Shown one piece after another: positions 35,383-46,581 of a DNA stretch of 64,000 nucleotides. Source of the DNA: Terrimonas ginsenosidimutans (GTDB lineage: Bacteria > Bacteroidota > Bacteroidia > Chitinophagales > Chitinophagaceae); contig NZ_JAKLTR010000010.1 of the NCBI RefSeq assembly GCF_022012415.1, positions 62,001 to 126,000 of the forward strand, in the 5' to 3' direction. Made by a program: the position numbers and the translations under genes. Numbering within the stretch: the first letter of the stretch is position 1; every line of letters starts with the position of its first letter. Under the pieces are notes generated by a model that was not told the DNA's origin, ran no database searches, and saw nothing but the letters and a program-made list of their open reading frames with translations.

Positions 35383-35483
35383 GGCGTAAGAGTATCGCAA
35401 AGAACGCTGAGATGACGCAAAGAACGCAAAGATCCTTTGCGCACTTTGCGTTTTCTTCGCGCTCTTTGCGATACTCCTACGCC
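35383..35483. repeat. 100-bp inverted repeat of CGCAAAG-type units
   Basis: Two arms of about 50 bases starting GGCGTAAGAGTATCGCAAAG and ending with its near inverse pair with few mismatches. The arms consist of repeated CGCAAAG units. The outer 20 bases (CTTTGCGATACTCCTACGCC, 35464-35483) recur exactly at 46477-46496. A 65-codon frame on the minus strand across it is an artefact of the repeat. Confidence 0.85.
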
Positions 35484-35516
35484 AAGCAGTGCAAAAAGTG
35501 TCGCAATTAAATAAAA

Positions 35517-35543
35517 AAGGAGTCCGCAGATCGCGGACTCCTT
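35517..35543 (-). terminator. Terminator of the rpoBC transcript
   Basis: AAGGAGTCCGC and GCGGACTCCTT form an 11-bp perfect stem with a 5-base loop, followed on the minus strand by TTTTTTA. It lies 21 bases after the rpoC stop. Confidence 0.9.
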
Positions 35544-35564
35544 ATATAGAGTTTTCAAATACTA

Positions 35565-38500
35565 TTACTCGTCGTCATCGAAAGTCATCGCCTCACGTGT
35601 CGTCTGCAGCAATTCATATTCTTCCTTGCTACCTACGATCATGTTCTCGAACTCACGCAGACCTGTACCAGCAGGGATCGGGTGACCAGTGATTACGTTC
35701 TCTTTCAGACCGAGCATGTCATCAGTTTTACCATGAATGGCTGCTGAAGACAGTACTTTGGTTGTTTCCTGGAATGATGCAGCAGAGATCCAGCTTTGTA
35801 CACCCAGAGAAGCTTTAGTGATACCGAGGAGCGTTGGTGCTGATGTAGCAGGTTTCGCATCACGATATTCAACCAGTGCTTTATCTGAACGGCGCAGGAT
35901 AGAGTTCTCTTCGCGAACGTCACGCAGGCTTACGATCTGGCCAGCACGCAGTTTGGAAGATTCTCCCGGCTCTGTTACAACTTTCTTATCAAAGATGTAA
36001 TCGTTCTCTTCGATGAATTCAAATTTATCAGTTGAATCATCTTCGAGGAACTTGGTATCACCTGGGTCAACGATGTTTACTTTACGCATCATCTGGCGAA
36101 CGATCACCTCGATGTGTTTATCGTTGATCTTTACACCCTGCAAACGGTATACTTCCTGGATCTCATTCACAACGTACTGTTGTACAGCGAATGGTCCCTG
36201 GATAGAAAGGATATCCTGCGGAGATGTCTGACCATCAGAAAGCGGAGAACCAGCTTTTACGAAGTCACCGTCCTGCGCCAGGATCTGGCGTGTCAACGGA
36301 ACCAGGTATTTCTTGGTTACACCATCTTTTGCTTCGATCACGATCTCACGGTTACCACGTTTAACAGCTCCCATAGACACCACACCATCGATCTCTGAAA
36401 CCACAGCAGGATTGCTTGGGTTACGAGCCTCGAACAACTCCGTTACACGAGGCAGACCACCGGTGATATCACGCAGCTTTCCGAGTACACGTGGGATCTT
36501 CACCAGGACCTGGCCGGCTTTCACCTGATCGCCCGCATCCGGGATGATATGTGAACCGGTAGGAAGGTTATATGATTTCAGCTCTTTGCCTTCTACAACG
36601 ATTGAAGGGATCTTCGTTTTATCACGGGTTTCAATAACCACTTTCTCACGGTGACCGGTTTGCTCATCGGATTCCTCACGATAAGTTACACCCTCGATCA
36701 CGTTCTCGAATTTCAGTTCACCGTTGATCTCAGCAACGATAACGTTGTTGAACGGATCCCATGTACAGATCACATCACCTTTATTGATCTTCTGACCGTC
36801 TTTCACCATCAGGGTAGAACCGTAAGGAATGTTGTTTGTGATCAGCAGACGGTCATTCTTCGTATCAATGATACGAACCTCACCTGTACGGCCGATTACG
36901 ATCTGAACTTTATCGCCTTCGTTATTTTCAGTTGTTACAGTACGCAGACCATCGAACTGGATAGTTCCTTCGAATTTAGCCAGCAATGTTGAGTCAACCG
37001 AAGCAGAACCAGCCACACCACCCACGTGGAAGGTACGGAGTGTAAGCTGTGTACCAGGCTCACCGATCGACTGTGCAGCGATGATACCTACAGCATCACC
37101 TCTTTGTGCAAGTATACCGGAAGCAAGGTTCTTACCATAACACTTCACGCAGCATCCGCGTTTGCTTTCGCAGGTCAGTACAGAACGGATCTCTACCGTT
37201 TCGATACCTGCATCTTCAATACGCTTAGCCAGTATTTCAGAGATCTCATCACCAGCAGCAATGATCAGTTCTTCTGTTGCAGGATTGTAGATATCGTGCA
37301 ATGAAGTACGCCCCATGATACGGTCTGATAATGGCTCGATAATGTCTTCATTATCTTTCAATGCAGAAGTTGCAATACCACGGAGTGTTCCGCAATCTTC
37401 TTCAGTGATCACCACATCCTGGGCAACGTCTACAAGACGACGGGTCAGGTAACCCGCATCTGCCGTTTTAAGGGCGGTATCCGCAAGACCTTTACGCGCA
37501 CCGTGCGTTGAGATGAAGTAGTCAAGTACGTTCAGACCACCTTTAAAGTTGGAAAGGATCGGGTTCTCAATGATCTCAGATCCTGTAGAACCTGATTTCC
37601 TTGGCTTCGCCATCAGACCCCTGATACCTGCCAGCTGTTTGATCTGCTGTTTTGAACCACGCGCACCTGAATCAAGCATCATATATACCGAGTTAAAGCC
37701 CTGCTTATCGCTGGCCAGCTCGCGGATCAATGTTTCTGTGATACGGGTATCGACACGGCTCCAGATGTCAACGATCTGGTTATAACGTTCGTTATTGGTG
37801 ATCAGACCCATGTTGTAGTTCTCCCACACCTCCTCTACTTCCACTTTGGCGTTGTCAAGCAACTCTTCCTTCACATCAGGGATGATCAGGTCATTGATGT
37901 TGAACGACAGACCACCCTGGAAGGCTGTGCGGAAACCAAGCTGTTTGATATCATCCAGGAACTTCGCCGTTTTAGGAACGTTGGTGATCTCGATGATGTC
38001 ACCGATGATATCACGCAGGTTCTTTTTAGTCAGCAATGCATTCACGAAACCTACTTCCGCAGGAACGTGCTGGTTGAAGATCACACGACCAACCGTAGTC
38101 TCGATCAGTTTATGTTCCAGCAGACCATCATTGTTACGGATATTGGCTTTCACCTTGATCCATGCATGCAGGTCAATTACTTTTTCATTATAAGCGATAA
38201 TAACCTCCTCCGCTGAATAGAAAGCTTTGCCTTCTCCACGGATGGTTTCCTTATCGTTTGTTTTCTTACCCTTGGTGATGTAATACAGACCGAGTACCAT
38301 GTCCTGTGAAGGCAGGGTGATCGGCGTACCATTCTGCGGGTTCAAAATGTTATGAGAAGCGAGCATCAGCAATTGCGCTTCCAGAACGGCCGCATTGCTG
38401 AGCGGTACGTGCACCGCCATCTGGTCACCGTCAAAGTCGGCGTTGAACGCAGAGGTTACAAGCGGGTGCAGCTGGATCGCTTTACCTTCGATCAGTTTAG

Positions 38501-39857
38501 GCTGGAATGCCTGGATAGAAAGACGGTGAAGCGTTGGGGCACGGTTCAGCATGATCGGGTGCCCTTTCAATATGTTCTCGAGGATATCCCAAACCACCGC
38601 TTCCTTCTTGTCTACCAGTTTACGTGCAGACTTCACGGTTTTAACGATACCTCTTTCAATCAATTTACGGATGATGAACGGCTTGAAGAGCTCGGCAGCC
38701 ATATCTTTTGGCAGACCGCACTCATGCAGTTTCATTTCAGGTCCTACAACGATTACAGAACGACCAGAGTAGTCAACACGTTTACCGAGGAGGTTCTGAC
38801 GGAAACGCCCTTGTTTACCTTTCAGTACATCAGACAGTGATTTCAATGCACGTCCACCTTCTGCTTTAACAGCATTCGATTTACGGCTATTGTCAAACAA
38901 GCTGTCGATCGCTTCCTGCAGCATACGTTTTTCGTTACGCAGGATCACCTCAGGCGCTTTGATCTCCAACAAACGTTTCAGACGGTTGTTACGGATGATC
39001 ACACGGCGATAGAGGTCATTCAGGTCAGAAGACGCGAAACGGCCACCATCCAGTGGAACGAGCGGACGCAGTTCCGGTGGAATAACAGGAATATATTGCA
39101 TCACCATCCACTCAGGGCGGTTCGTGATACGTGTATTTGCATCACGGAAAGCTTCTACCACTGAAAGACGTTTCAGGGCATCCGCTTTACGTTGCTGTGA
39201 TGTTTCTGTAGCAGCAGCATTACGCAGATCGAATGACAACTGGTCAAGATCGATGCGTTGCAGCATGTCATGTACCGCTTCAGCACCCATCTTCGCGATG
39301 AACTTGTTCGGATCATCATCAGGCAGATACTGGTTGTCTTTTGGCAATGCGTCAAGAATGTCAAGATATTCTTCTTCCGTAAGAAGATCACCTACATTCT
39401 GACCTTTCTCTGCACGGATACCAGTCTGGATCACCACGAATCTTTCATAGTAGATGATCGTTTCCAGTTTCTTGGAGCTTACCCCAAGCAGATAACCGAT
39501 TTTGTTAGGAAGAGATTTAAAATACCAGATATGTACAACAGGCACCACCAGTTTGATGTGGCCCATTCTTTCACGACGAACTTTTTTCTCTGTTACTTCC
39601 ACACCGCAACGGTCACACACGATACCCTTGTAACGGATACGTTTGTATTTACCGCAAGCACACTCGTAATCTTTTACAGGACCGAAGATCCTTTCGCAGA
39701 ATAAACCATCACGCTCCGGTTTGTAAGTCCGGTAGTTAATCGTTTCAGGCTTCAACACCTCACCATAACTTCTTTCCAGGATGGTATCCGGAGAAGCCAG
39801 ACCAATAGTGATCTTGGAGAATGCTGGCCGGGGACGATTGTCTTTTTTGATAGCCAT
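35565..39857 (-). CDS. rpoC: DNA-directed RNA polymerase subunit beta'
   Basis: A 1430-residue beta' subunit. It starts [26 protein letters not shown], has the N-terminal zinc site (ECACGKY, DRCGVEV), the catalytic [12 protein letters not shown] with the Mg-binding Asp triad, and the second zinc site ([16 protein letters not shown]). It is full-length for a Bacteroidota beta'. It follows rpoB after 135 bases that contain TTTAAA-type repeat arms, so the two are probably co-transcribed from the rpoB promoter. Confidence 0.99.
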   Translation of the reverse strand: MAIKKDNRPRPAFSKITIGLASPDTILERSYGEVLKPETINYRTYKPERDGLFCERIFGPVKDYECACGKYKRIRYKGIVCDRCGVEVTEKKVRRERMGHIKLVVPVVHIWYFKSLPNKIGYLLGVSSKKLETIIYYERFVVIQTGIRAEKGQNVGDLLTEEEYLDILDALPKDNQYLPDDDPNKFIAKMGAEAVHDMLQRIDLDQLSFDLRNAAATETSQQRKADALKRLSVVEAFRDANTRITNRPEWMVMQYIPVIPPELRPLVPLDGGRFASSDLNDLYRRVIIRNNRLKRLLEIKAPEVILRNEKRMLQEAIDSLFDNSRKSNAVKAEGGRALKSLSDVLKGKQGRFRQNLLGKRVDYSGRSVIVVGPEMKLHECGLPKDMAAELFKPFIIRKLIERGIVKTVKSARKLVDKKEAVVWDILENILKGHPIMLNRAPTLHRLSIQAFQPKLIEGKAIQLHPLVTSAFNADFDGDQMAVHVPLSNAAVLEAQLLMLASHNILNPQNGTPITLPSQDMVLGLYYITKGKKTNDKETIRGEGKAFYSAEEVIIAYNEKVIDLHAWIKVKANIRNNDGLLEHKLIETTVGRVIFNQHVPAEVGFVNALLTKKNLRDIIGDIIEITNVPKTAKFLDDIKQLGFRTAFQGGLSFNINDLIIPDVKEELLDNAKVEVEEVWENYNMGLITNNERYNQIVDIWSRVDTRITETLIRELASDKQGFNSVYMMLDSGARGSKQQIKQLAGIRGLMAKPRKSGSTGSEIIENPILSNFKGGLNVLDYFISTHGARKGLADTALKTADAGYLTRRLVDVAQDVVITEEDCGTLRGIATSALKDNEDIIEPLSDRIMGRTSLHDIYNPATEELIIAAGDEISEILAKRIEDAGIETVEIRSVLTCESKRGCCVKCYGKNLASGILAQRGDAVGIIAAQSIGEPGTQLTLRTFHVGGVAGSASVDSTLLAKFEGTIQFDGLRTVTTENNEGDKVQIVIGRTGEVRIIDTKNDRLLITNNIPYGSTLMVKDGQKINKGDVICTWDPFNNVIVAEINGELKFENVIEGVTYREESDEQTGHREKVVIETRDKTKIPSIVVEGKELKSYNLPTGSHIIPDAGDQVKAGQVLVKIPRVLGKLRDITGGLPRVTELFEARNPSNPAVVSEIDGVVSMGAVKRGNREIVIEAKDGVTKKYLVPLTRQILAQDGDFVKAGSPLSDGQTSPQDILSIQGPFAVQQYVVNEIQEVYRLQGVKINDKHIEVIVRQMMRKVNIVDPGDTKFLEDDSTDKFEFIEENDYIFDKKVVTEPGESSKLRAGQIVSLRDVREENSILRRSDKALVEYRDAKPATSAPTLLGITKASLGVQSWISAASFQETTKVLSSAAIHGKTDDMLGLKENVITGHPIPAGTGLREFENMIVGSKEEYELLQTTREAMTFDDDE

Positions 39858-39992
39858 ATTTGAGTTTCTAAATTTTAAAGTTGAATGAGTCAGAAGTTTA
39901 AACGTTTTAAAGTTTAAGAGTTTAAAAGTTTAAAAGCTGTGGGCTTTCGCCGGAACCAACTTTCAAACTTTTAAACCTTTAAACTTTTAAAC
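39858..39992. repeat. TTTAAA-type inverted repeat between rpoB and rpoC
   Basis: AGTTTAAACG...AGTTTAAAAGTTTAAAAG (39895-39935) is mirrored by CTTTCAAACTTTTAAACCTTTAAACTTTTAAAC (39960-39993), so the transcript can fold into a long AT-rich hairpin. Members of the same family occur at 53140-53375, 54240-54342 and 56145-56205. Confidence 0.75.
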
Positions 39993-42900
39993 TTATTCAA
40001 ACTTCAAGTCCAGACCGAGTCCACGCAGCTCATGCACCAATACGTTGAACGATTCAGGGATGCCCGCTCTTGGAACGTTATCACCTTTCACGATCGATTC
40101 GTATGTTTTCGCACGGCCGATGATATCATCCGATTTGATCGTAAGCAATTCCTGCAGGATGTTGGATGCACCATATGCTTCCAGTGCCCAAACCTCCATC
40201 TCACCGAAACGCTGACCACCGAACTGGGCTTTACCACCAAGCGGCTGCTGAGTGATCAAGCTGTATGGCCCGATAGAACGTGCGTGCATTTTATCATCCA
40301 CCATGTGGTGCAGTTTGATCACATAGATGATACCCACCGTTGCTCTCTGGTGGAAACGTTCACCGGTCTCACCATCATACAGGTAAGTGTGACCAAATTT
40401 CGGAATGCCTGCTTCAGCACAGTAATTCTCGATCTCTTCCGTAGAAGCTCCATCGAAGATCGGCGTTGCGAACTTCAGTTTCAACTTCTCACCAGCCCAA
40501 CCCAGTACAGTCTCATAGATCTGTCCAAGGTTCATACGGGAAGGTACACCGAGTGGGTTCAATACCACGTCAACCGGCGTTCCGTCTTCGAGGAATGGCA
40601 TGTCTTCAGCACGAACGATCTTCGCAACGATACCTTTATTACCGTGGCGTCCCGCCATTTTATCACCCACTTTCAGCTTACGCTTAACAGCGAGATAAAC
40701 TTTTGCCAGTTTCAGTACACCGGCAGGCAGTTCGTCACCGATAGAAATATTGAACTTCTCGCGTTTGTAACGTCCGAGTTCTTCGTTGTATTTGATGTTA
40801 TAGTTGTGCAACAGGATGTTGATCTGGTCGTCCACTTTCGCATCACCAGTCCAGCCAAGCGGGTTGATATTTGCATAATCAAGACCTGCAAGGTTCTTAT
40901 TGGTGAATTTCGCGCCTTTACCGATCTGCACTTCACCGAAGTTGTTGCTTACACCTGTAGAAACGTGGTCTCTCAGCAGTGTGGTCAGTTTCTCCAGCAA
41001 TACTTCGAGCAGGTCTGCTTCGTTCTTTTCGTGAACTTTCTCGAGTTTCTCGATCGCAGCTTTCTCGCGTACTTTTGCATTCTTGTCTTTCTTCGCGCGT
41101 TGGAAAAGTTTCTTACCGATCACGATACCTTCCACACCATTTGGTGCTTTCAGAGAAGCGTCTTTAGCGTCACCGGCTTTATCACCGAAGATCGCGCGGA
41201 GCAGTTTCTCTTCCGGAGTAGGATCGCTTTCACCTTTCGGAGTGATCTTACCGATCAGGATATCACCTTCCTTGATCGTGGCGCCGATACGGATAATACC
41301 GTTCTCATCCAGATCTTTGGTCGCTTCTTCCGAAACGTTCGGGATATCCGGGGTCAGTTCTTCTTCACCCAGTTTTGTATCACGCACTTCCAGTTCATAT
41401 TCAGAGATGTGAACGGAAGTATACATATCTTCTTTTACAACCCTTTCGCTGATCACGATCGCATCCTCGAAGTTGTAACCTTTCCATGGCATGAATGCCA
41501 CTTTCAGGTTCTTACCAAGAGCGAGTTCGCCATTCTGTGTAGCATAACCTTCCGTTAAGAAATCGCCTTTCACAACGTTCTGGCCTTTCTTCACGGCTGG
41601 TTTCAGGTTGATACAGGTTTCCTGGTTCGTTTTGATGAATTTAGTGAGCCTGTACACACGCAGATCTTCTTCGAAGCTCACCAGTTTCTCTGCTTCATCA
41701 CGATCATAACGTACATGGATCTCATTAGCATCAACGAATTCAACAATACCATTACCTTCTGCGTGGATCTGGATACGTGCATCGCGCGCAGCTTTGCCTT
41801 CGAGACCGGTACCAACGATTGGTTCGTCAGGACGGATCAGCGGCACAGCCTGGCGTTGCATGTTTGATCCCATGAGCGCACGGTTGGCGTCATCATGCTC
41901 AAGGAACGGGATCAGGGAAGCACTCAAACCTACGATCTGGTTAGGTGCAACGTCCATGAATTCCACATCGCTTTTATCGAGGATCGGGAAGTCGCCTGTT
42001 TCGCGGCTGATGATCTTCTCTTCAACGAAGTTTCCTTTATCATCGAGTGGCGTATTCGCCTGCGCGATCTTCGCCAGATCTTCCTCTTCTGCACTCAGGA
42101 ATTCCAGTTCTTTCATGTTCACTTTACCTTCTGTTACCTTGCGGTAAGGAGTTTCGATAAAGCCCATGTCATTGATCTTCGCGTGTACGCAAAGAGTAGA
42201 GATCAGACCGATGTTCGGTCCTTCCGGTGTTTCGATCGTACACAGACGGCCGTAGTGGGAGTAGTGTACGTCACGAACCTCAAAGCCCGCACGCTCACGG
42301 CTCAGACCGCCTGGTCCGAGTGCGGAGATACGACGCTTGTGGGTGATCTCGGAAAGTGGGTTGGTCTGATCAAGGAACTGGGACAACTGTGAGGTTCCGA
42401 AGAACGAGTTGATCACAGAAGAAAGTGTTCTTGCATTGATCAGGTCAACAGGAGTAAACACCTCGTTGTCACGTACGTTCATACGCTCACGGATGGTACG
42501 CGCCATACGCGCGAGACCAACACCGAACTGAGCATAGAGCTGTTCGCCCACGGTACGTACACGACGGTTGGACAGGTGATCGATATCATCGATCTCTGCT
42601 TTACCGTTGGTCAGTTTGACCAGGTATTTAATGATCAGGATGATGTCATCACGGGTCAGTGTTTTCTGATCCAGAGGAGCATCACGGTTCAGCTTGCGGT
42701 TGATCTTGTAACGGCCTACTTCGCCGAGATCATAACGCTTGTCGCTGAAGAATAATTTATCGATGATACCACGCGCTGTTTCGTTATCAGGAGCATCCGC
42801 ACCGCGCAACTGGCGGTAGATGAACTGAACCGCTTCCAGCTCGGAGTTCGAAGTATCTTTATTAAGCGTGTTATAGATGATCGCATAATCACCGCCAACG

Positions 42901-43796
42901 TCTTCACGCTGGATGAATACGCTTTTCACATCCATTTCTGAGATCGTTTCAACGGCTTCGTCATCCAGAACTGTATCACGCTCCATTACGATCTCGTTAC
43001 GCTCGATAGAAACCACCTCACCGGTATCCTCATCCACGAAGTCTTCCACCCATGTTCTGAGAACACGTGCAGCCAGACGGCGTCCAAGGTATTTTTCCAG
43101 TGTCTTCTTGTCGGTGTTCACTTCATCCGCCATACCGAAGAGTTCCAGGATGTCCTTATCTGTTTCGTATCCGATAGAACGAAGCAGGGTGGTTACCGGG
43201 AATTTCTTCTTACGATCGATGTAAGCGTACATCACGTTATTGATATCAGTAGCAAACTCCATCCAGGCACCTTTGAAAGGAATCACACGGGCGGAGTAGA
43301 TCTTGGTTCCGTTAGGGTGAACTGACTGTCCAAAGAATACGCCGGGAGAACGGTGCAGCTGGGAAACAACCACACGCTCAGCACCGTTGATCACAAACGT
43401 ACCACGGGGAGTCATGTAAGGGATGTTACCCAGGAATACGTCCTGAACGATAGTTTGGAAATCCACGTGCTCCTCATCATTACAGCTCAGGCGCAACTTT
43501 GCTTTCAGGGGCACAGCGTAGGTCAGACCACGCTCCATACACTCTTCGATGGTGTAACGGGGCGGATCGATGAAGTAATCCAGGAATTCCAGCACAAAGA
43601 TGTTCCTCGTATCAGTGATCGGGAAATTGTCTTTGAACACCCGGAACAAACCTTCTATATTACGCTTGTCCGGAGTTGTTTCTAATTGGAAAAACTCTTT
43701 GAAAGACTGAATCTGGACTTCGAGAAGATCGGGAGTCTCAGCCAGATGCTTGATCTTACCAAAACTTACCCTTGGATTCAATTTTGTTGAAGACAT
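39993..43796 (-). CDS. rpoB: DNA-directed RNA polymerase subunit beta
   Basis: A 1267-residue beta subunit starting [18 protein letters not shown]. The rifampicin-pocket region is seen as [33 protein letters not shown], and the C-terminal RPO-B signatures ([33 protein letters not shown]) are intact. The frame is open to a start at 43853, but only the ATG at 43796 fits the family. It has its own promoter about 140 bases upstream and is separated from rplL by 4.6 kb. Confidence 0.99.
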   Translation of the reverse strand: MSSTKLNPRVSFGKIKHLAETPDLLEVQIQSFKEFFQLETTPDKRNIEGLFRVFKDNFPITDTRNIFVLEFLDYFIDPPRYTIEECMERGLTYAVPLKAKLRLSCNDEEHVDFQTIVQDVFLGNIPYMTPRGTFVINGAERVVVSQLHRSPGVFFGQSVHPNGTKIYSARVIPFKGAWMEFATDINNVMYAYIDRKKKFPVTTLLRSIGYETDKDILELFGMADEVNTDKKTLEKYLGRRLAARVLRTWVEDFVDEDTGEVVSIERNEIVMERDTVLDDEAVETISEMDVKSVFIQREDVGGDYAIIYNTLNKDTSNSELEAVQFIYRQLRGADAPDNETARGIIDKLFFSDKRYDLGEVGRYKINRKLNRDAPLDQKTLTRDDIILIIKYLVKLTNGKAEIDDIDHLSNRRVRTVGEQLYAQFGVGLARMARTIRERMNVRDNEVFTPVDLINARTLSSVINSFFGTSQLSQFLDQTNPLSEITHKRRISALGPGGLSRERAGFEVRDVHYSHYGRLCTIETPEGPNIGLISTLCVHAKINDMGFIETPYRKVTEGKVNMKELEFLSAEEEDLAKIAQANTPLDDKGNFVEEKIISRETGDFPILDKSDVEFMDVAPNQIVGLSASLIPFLEHDDANRALMGSNMQRQAVPLIRPDEPIVGTGLEGKAARDARIQIHAEGNGIVEFVDANEIHVRYDRDEAEKLVSFEEDLRVYRLTKFIKTNQETCINLKPAVKKGQNVVKGDFLTEGYATQNGELALGKNLKVAFMPWKGYNFEDAIVISERVVKEDMYTSVHISEYELEVRDTKLGEEELTPDIPNVSEEATKDLDENGIIRIGATIKEGDILIGKITPKGESDPTPEEKLLRAIFGDKAGDAKDASLKAPNGVEGIVIGKKLFQRAKKDKNAKVREKAAIEKLEKVHEKNEADLLEVLLEKLTTLLRDHVSTGVSNNFGEVQIGKGAKFTNKNLAGLDYANINPLGWTGDAKVDDQINILLHNYNIKYNEELGRYKREKFNISIGDELPAGVLKLAKVYLAVKRKLKVGDKMAGRHGNKGIVAKIVRAEDMPFLEDGTPVDVVLNPLGVPSRMNLGQIYETVLGWAGEKLKLKFATPIFDGASTEEIENYCAEAGIPKFGHTYLYDGETGERFHQRATVGIIYVIKLHHMVDDKMHARSIGPYSLITQQPLGGKAQFGGQRFGEMEVWALEAYGASNILQELLTIKSDDIIGRAKTYESIVKGDNVPRAGIPESFNVLVHELRGLGLDLKFE

Positions 43797-43938
43797 ATGT
43801 ATAATAACCGGTTTAAAAAAGGTAATGACATACAAATCACGCCCAGCTCTCATTTTAGAAAAAACGAAAGACTGTGATTTTCAACTAGTTAACCATGATT
43901 CGGGATGTCAAAATATATTTGGCCAAAATAAAGGACTG

Positions 43939-43968
43939 CAAAAGTAAGGATAAATAACCATCCTACAA
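43939..43968 (-). promoter_or_regulatory. rpoBC promoter
   Basis: On the minus strand TTTG/TTG (plus-strand CAA at 43966-43968) and TACTTTTG (plus-strand 43939-43946) are separated by 19 bases, which fits the Bacteroidota -33/-7 consensus. The leader to the rpoB ATG would be about 135 bases. Confidence 0.75.
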
Positions 43969-44062
43969 AAAAAATGACCTGACAAAAACCCCGCCAAAAA
44001 GCTGTGAAAAACACGCTGTTATGTTTCCACGGAAAAATAAATTGGGGATAAATCAGTTCATT

Positions 44063-45034
44063 ATGAAAACGAAACAAAATTTTGGCGACTACCTGCAGTT
44101 TTCAAAAAAAGACCGGATCGCAATAATAATAATTGCCTCCATCCTCCTGACCGCTTTCTTACTGCCCTCCCTTCTTGAACATTCCGCATCCCTGCCAGAA
44201 AGCAAAGTTCCCAGAGACACCGCCTGGATCGCAGCCCTGAAAAAGCTGGAAAGGCCGGCAGCAGTAACCGGGCTGTATGAAAGGAACGAGGAAAACTCAA
44301 ATGGAAAGTATAATGCGCAGCCGCTTGCAGACAGGTATAATAACGGGCATCAAGCCGAATTGTTCATTTTCGACCCGAACACCCTCGACAAAGCCGGCTG
44401 GGCAAGGCTGGGTGTCAGGGAAAAGACGATCGGGACGATCCATAAATATCTTGAGAAAGGCGGGAAATTCAGGCAGGCCGGCGACCTGCGGAAGATCTAC
44501 GGCCTCCAGCCGGACCAAATAGAGCGCCTGATCCCATACATACGGATCAGCAGCGCTCATCCCTCTCCCATTCTTCCCGGAGCAGAAACAAGCCGGGAAC
44601 GTGACAACTTCCGGGGTTCACGCAGTATCAGACCTGTCGATATAAATAAAGGTGACAGTCTTGCCTTTGAAAGCCTGCCAGGCATTGGCCCCGTACTGGC
44701 ATCCCGCATCATCCGTTTCAGGGAAAAACTGGGAGGTTTCTTCTCCATCGTCCAGGTGAGAGAAACATTCGGGATCAGTGATTCCTTATTCTCGGTTATC
44801 AAACCATATCTACAGATAAGCGAACTTGATCTCCTGCAAAAAATCGATATCAATTCAATTGATCTGAACGGGCTGAGAAAACATCCATATATAAAATACG
44901 ATGTCGCAACAGCTATTATTAATTATCGCACACAACATGGAATGTTCACTTCAGCAGAAAAACTAAAACATGTTCTTGCAATTGATGAAGTGTTGTATGA
45001 AAAACTTATCCCGTATTTCAATTTCAGTCAATGA
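44063..45034 (+). CDS. ComEA-like helix-hairpin-helix protein
   Basis: About 323 residues. The N-terminus MKTKQNFGDYLQFSKKDRIAIIIIASILLTAFLL is a membrane anchor. Three helix-hairpin-helix-like repeats follow, the clearest being FESLPGIGPVLASRIIRFREKLGGFFSIVQV; others read FDPNTLDKAGWARLG and IDLNGLRKHPYIKYDVATAIINYR. Such proteins bind DNA in the periplasm or inner membrane; the Bacteroidota versions are longer than ComEA and their role in uptake is not established. It lies on the opposite strand within the interrupted beta operon. The ATG at 44021 is in frame but the 44063 start fits better. Confidence 0.85.
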   Translation: MKTKQNFGDYLQFSKKDRIAIIIIASILLTAFLLPSLLEHSASLPESKVPRDTAWIAALKKLERPAAVTGLYERNEENSNGKYNAQPLADRYNNGHQAELFIFDPNTLDKAGWARLGVREKTIGTIHKYLEKGGKFRQAGDLRKIYGLQPDQIERLIPYIRISSAHPSPILPGAETSRERDNFRGSRSIRPVDINKGDSLAFESLPGIGPVLASRIIRFREKLGGFFSIVQVRETFGISDSLFSVIKPYLQISELDLLQKIDINSIDLNGLRKHPYIKYDVATAIINYRTQHGMFTSAEKLKHVLAIDEVLYEKLIPYFNFSQ

Positions 45035-45257
45035 TTCTGGCTACACCCGGCGCGAACATCAGTTGTCTCAATCAGAGGTGCTCATTGATAGTAAAAAAAG
45101 AACTGTAATTAACGGCTACTACCTGTAGCCCGGGTAAGTTTATTAGCAGTATTTTAGCCCCTTATGAACGATGATTTTTGTAAATTGCAACAGGATCATC
45201 CGGCTGGTACTGTTCATCCAGTCACAGGGTATGAGGTTACTCAATCGTCAGTATAAA

Positions 45258-45334
45258 GGCCTGAAGTTGGCCTGAAGTTTACCTGAAGTTGGCCTGAAGT
45301 TGACCTGATGTTGACCTGACTTTCTCCTGATGTT
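45258..45334. repeat. 11-bp tandem repeat array
   Basis: Seven consecutive 11-base units: GGCCTGAAGTT twice, TACCTGAAGTT, GGCCTGAAGTT, GACCTGATGTT, GACCTGACTTT, CTCCTGATGTT, with two further weak units to about 45356. The CCTGA core is invariant. The unit is close to one DNA helical turn. Confidence 0.85.
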
Positions 45335-45441
45335 TACGAGACCTTAACGAGACACATATCCAGCATCTGTATAGTGTCACTATATCTCCGCTATAGTGCT
45401 AACGTACCATCAACCTGAGTACGCAATTCGAAGACCGGCTG

Positions 45442-45573
45442 ATGAGTGCGATAACTGTCTGCGAAAAAACAACGGATGCCTACAGCATGTTTCTTGAAAC
45501 GGGCCGCCTCAATTCCAAACGGATCAGCGACCTGCTACTGTATTGCAAAAAAAACGCATCCGGGAAAATGTAG
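45442..45573 (+). CDS. Possible small ORF (43 residues)
   Basis: MSAITVCEKTTDAYSMFLETG then RLNSKRISDLLLYCKKNASGKM. The composition is protein-like and amphipathic, and it follows the tandem array and palindrome; the frame extends upstream to 45403 without an ATG. No ribosome-binding site is evident and no family is recognised. It could be a remnant of a larger gene. Confidence 0.25.
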   Translation: MSAITVCEKTTDAYSMFLETGRLNSKRISDLLLYCKKNASGKM

Positions 45574-45942
45574 GTTATAACAAAACGTGAATAATCTGCT
45601 TTTACCTCAGGTAATCCTCTTCTAACTAGAAAAATCAACCGTAACAGATCATCATAAAACAGGGCCACCTCAATGAAGAGATGACCCTTGATTATTAACA
45701 ACAAAAGAACTACATAATTTATTACCCGCTCTCTTATAAGTGAACTTCTCGTGGAAGCAGGTACGTGAGGTTTCCGCATCTCCCTGGGTCATCACATGGT
45801 AAACCACTTAATTTTCCGTAGGTGGTATTTGTTATACGAGCCGGAGCCACAGTTTTGCTGAAATCATATGCAGACATCGTTCACTACTGAAATTTCAAGA
45901 ATATCGCCTGTCCTTGGCTGAAAGTAAGAAGCAATCATCTGT

Positions 45943-46104
45943 TCATGCAGTAGTACCTGAAGAAGTGCCTTTGATCGTGATGGTGGTACCACTAATTGAA
46001 GATCCGGCTTTGTCAGGGACTTTACCGGTAATTTGTCTTTGCTGAGCGATGATCCCTGAAGCGCAAAGCAGCAGCAAAGAAAACATCACAGGAAGTTTTC
46101 TCAT
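45943..46104 (-). pseudogene. SusC/RagA remnant (signal peptide plus start of regulatory-like domain)
   Basis: The frame begins MRKLPVMFSLLLLCASGIIAQ, a signal peptide, then ITGKVPDKAGSSISGTTITI and KGTSSGTTA, which matches the start of the carboxypeptidase-D regulatory-like domain found before the plug of SusC proteins. A TGA at 45943-45945 ends it after 53 residues; the next codons TDDCFLLSA continue the domain in the same frame, and GDILEISVV appears in another frame further on. The gene is dead and the rest of the transporter is gone. Confidence 0.8.
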
Positions 46105-46581
46105 GCGAAAATTAGTTTTGAAAGTTTAGAAAGAAATAATGGATAAGGTATATTCTCACTTATGCAGGCAATCGAAAAGGAATTTCATCAGGGATAAGAA
46201 GGAGGGCATGACTTGATCTTGGGGGAGATTGATATGATCTGGCCTTGACCTGAGACTAAGATATAGGATTCGTTGACAAAACATAACATATGTTAAAAGA
46301 ATAGATAAAATATCGTACGGAGTACATTTTTTAAATTTTATTCAAGTTTTTTAAAGACTATACCAAATAAACCACTGCCCCGAGTGCCTGAGTGACAAAG
46401 GAGCTACGCAAAGAGCGCAAAGGTTCCGCTAAGAGCGCAAAGAAGAACTTAGCGGCCTTTGCGGGATCTCTGCGCCCTTTGCGATACTCCTACGCCACTC
46501 AACTTTACCCAGGCCCCGCTTCCAGGCCACCATTTCCGGTGCACGATGTCCAATAAAAAAAGGGCCGAAGCCCTTTGTAAT
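46105..46581. other. Intergenic region with a CGCAAAG inverted repeat
   Basis: 477 bases without a gene. It has an AACATATGTT palindrome near 46284, an AT-rich stretch 46285-46370 and an imperfect inverted repeat at about 46406-46484 (listed separately). The 60-codon minus-strand frame at 46449-46631 arises from the repeat. Confidence 0.6.
46406..46496. repeat. Second copy of the CGCAAAG inverted-repeat family
   Basis: CGCAAAGAGCGCAAAGG... and a mirrored ...CTTAGCGGCCTTTGCGGGATCTCTGCGCCCTTTGCG form imperfect arms of about 36 bases. The outer 20 bases (46477-46496) are identical to 35464-35483. Confidence 0.8.

Larger units (their letters stand above)
45035..45942. other. Non-coding and decayed sequence between ComEA-like gene and SusC remnant
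   Basis: Holds an 11-bp tandem array, a 15-base palindrome TATAGTGTCACTATA at 45370-45384, a possible 43-codon frame, and decayed SusC-like sequence. The 99-codon frame on the minus strand at 45480-45779 has no family resemblance and is not called. Confidence 0.6.

Noticed and set aside
35383-35483. CRISPR array
   Set aside because: The repeated CGCAAAG units are arms of an inverted repeat without regular spacers, and there are no cas genes.
35361-35558. 65-codon minus-strand frame after rpoC
   Set aside because: It is a translation of the CGCAAAG inverted repeat and the rpoC terminator.
40032-41558. 508-codon plus-strand frame inside rpoB
   Set aside because: Antisense shadow of rpoB caused by its codon use; no domain.
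45480-45779. 99-codon minus-strand frame
   Set aside because: No recognisable domain, poor composition and antisense to the small plus-strand frame; more likely decayed sequence.
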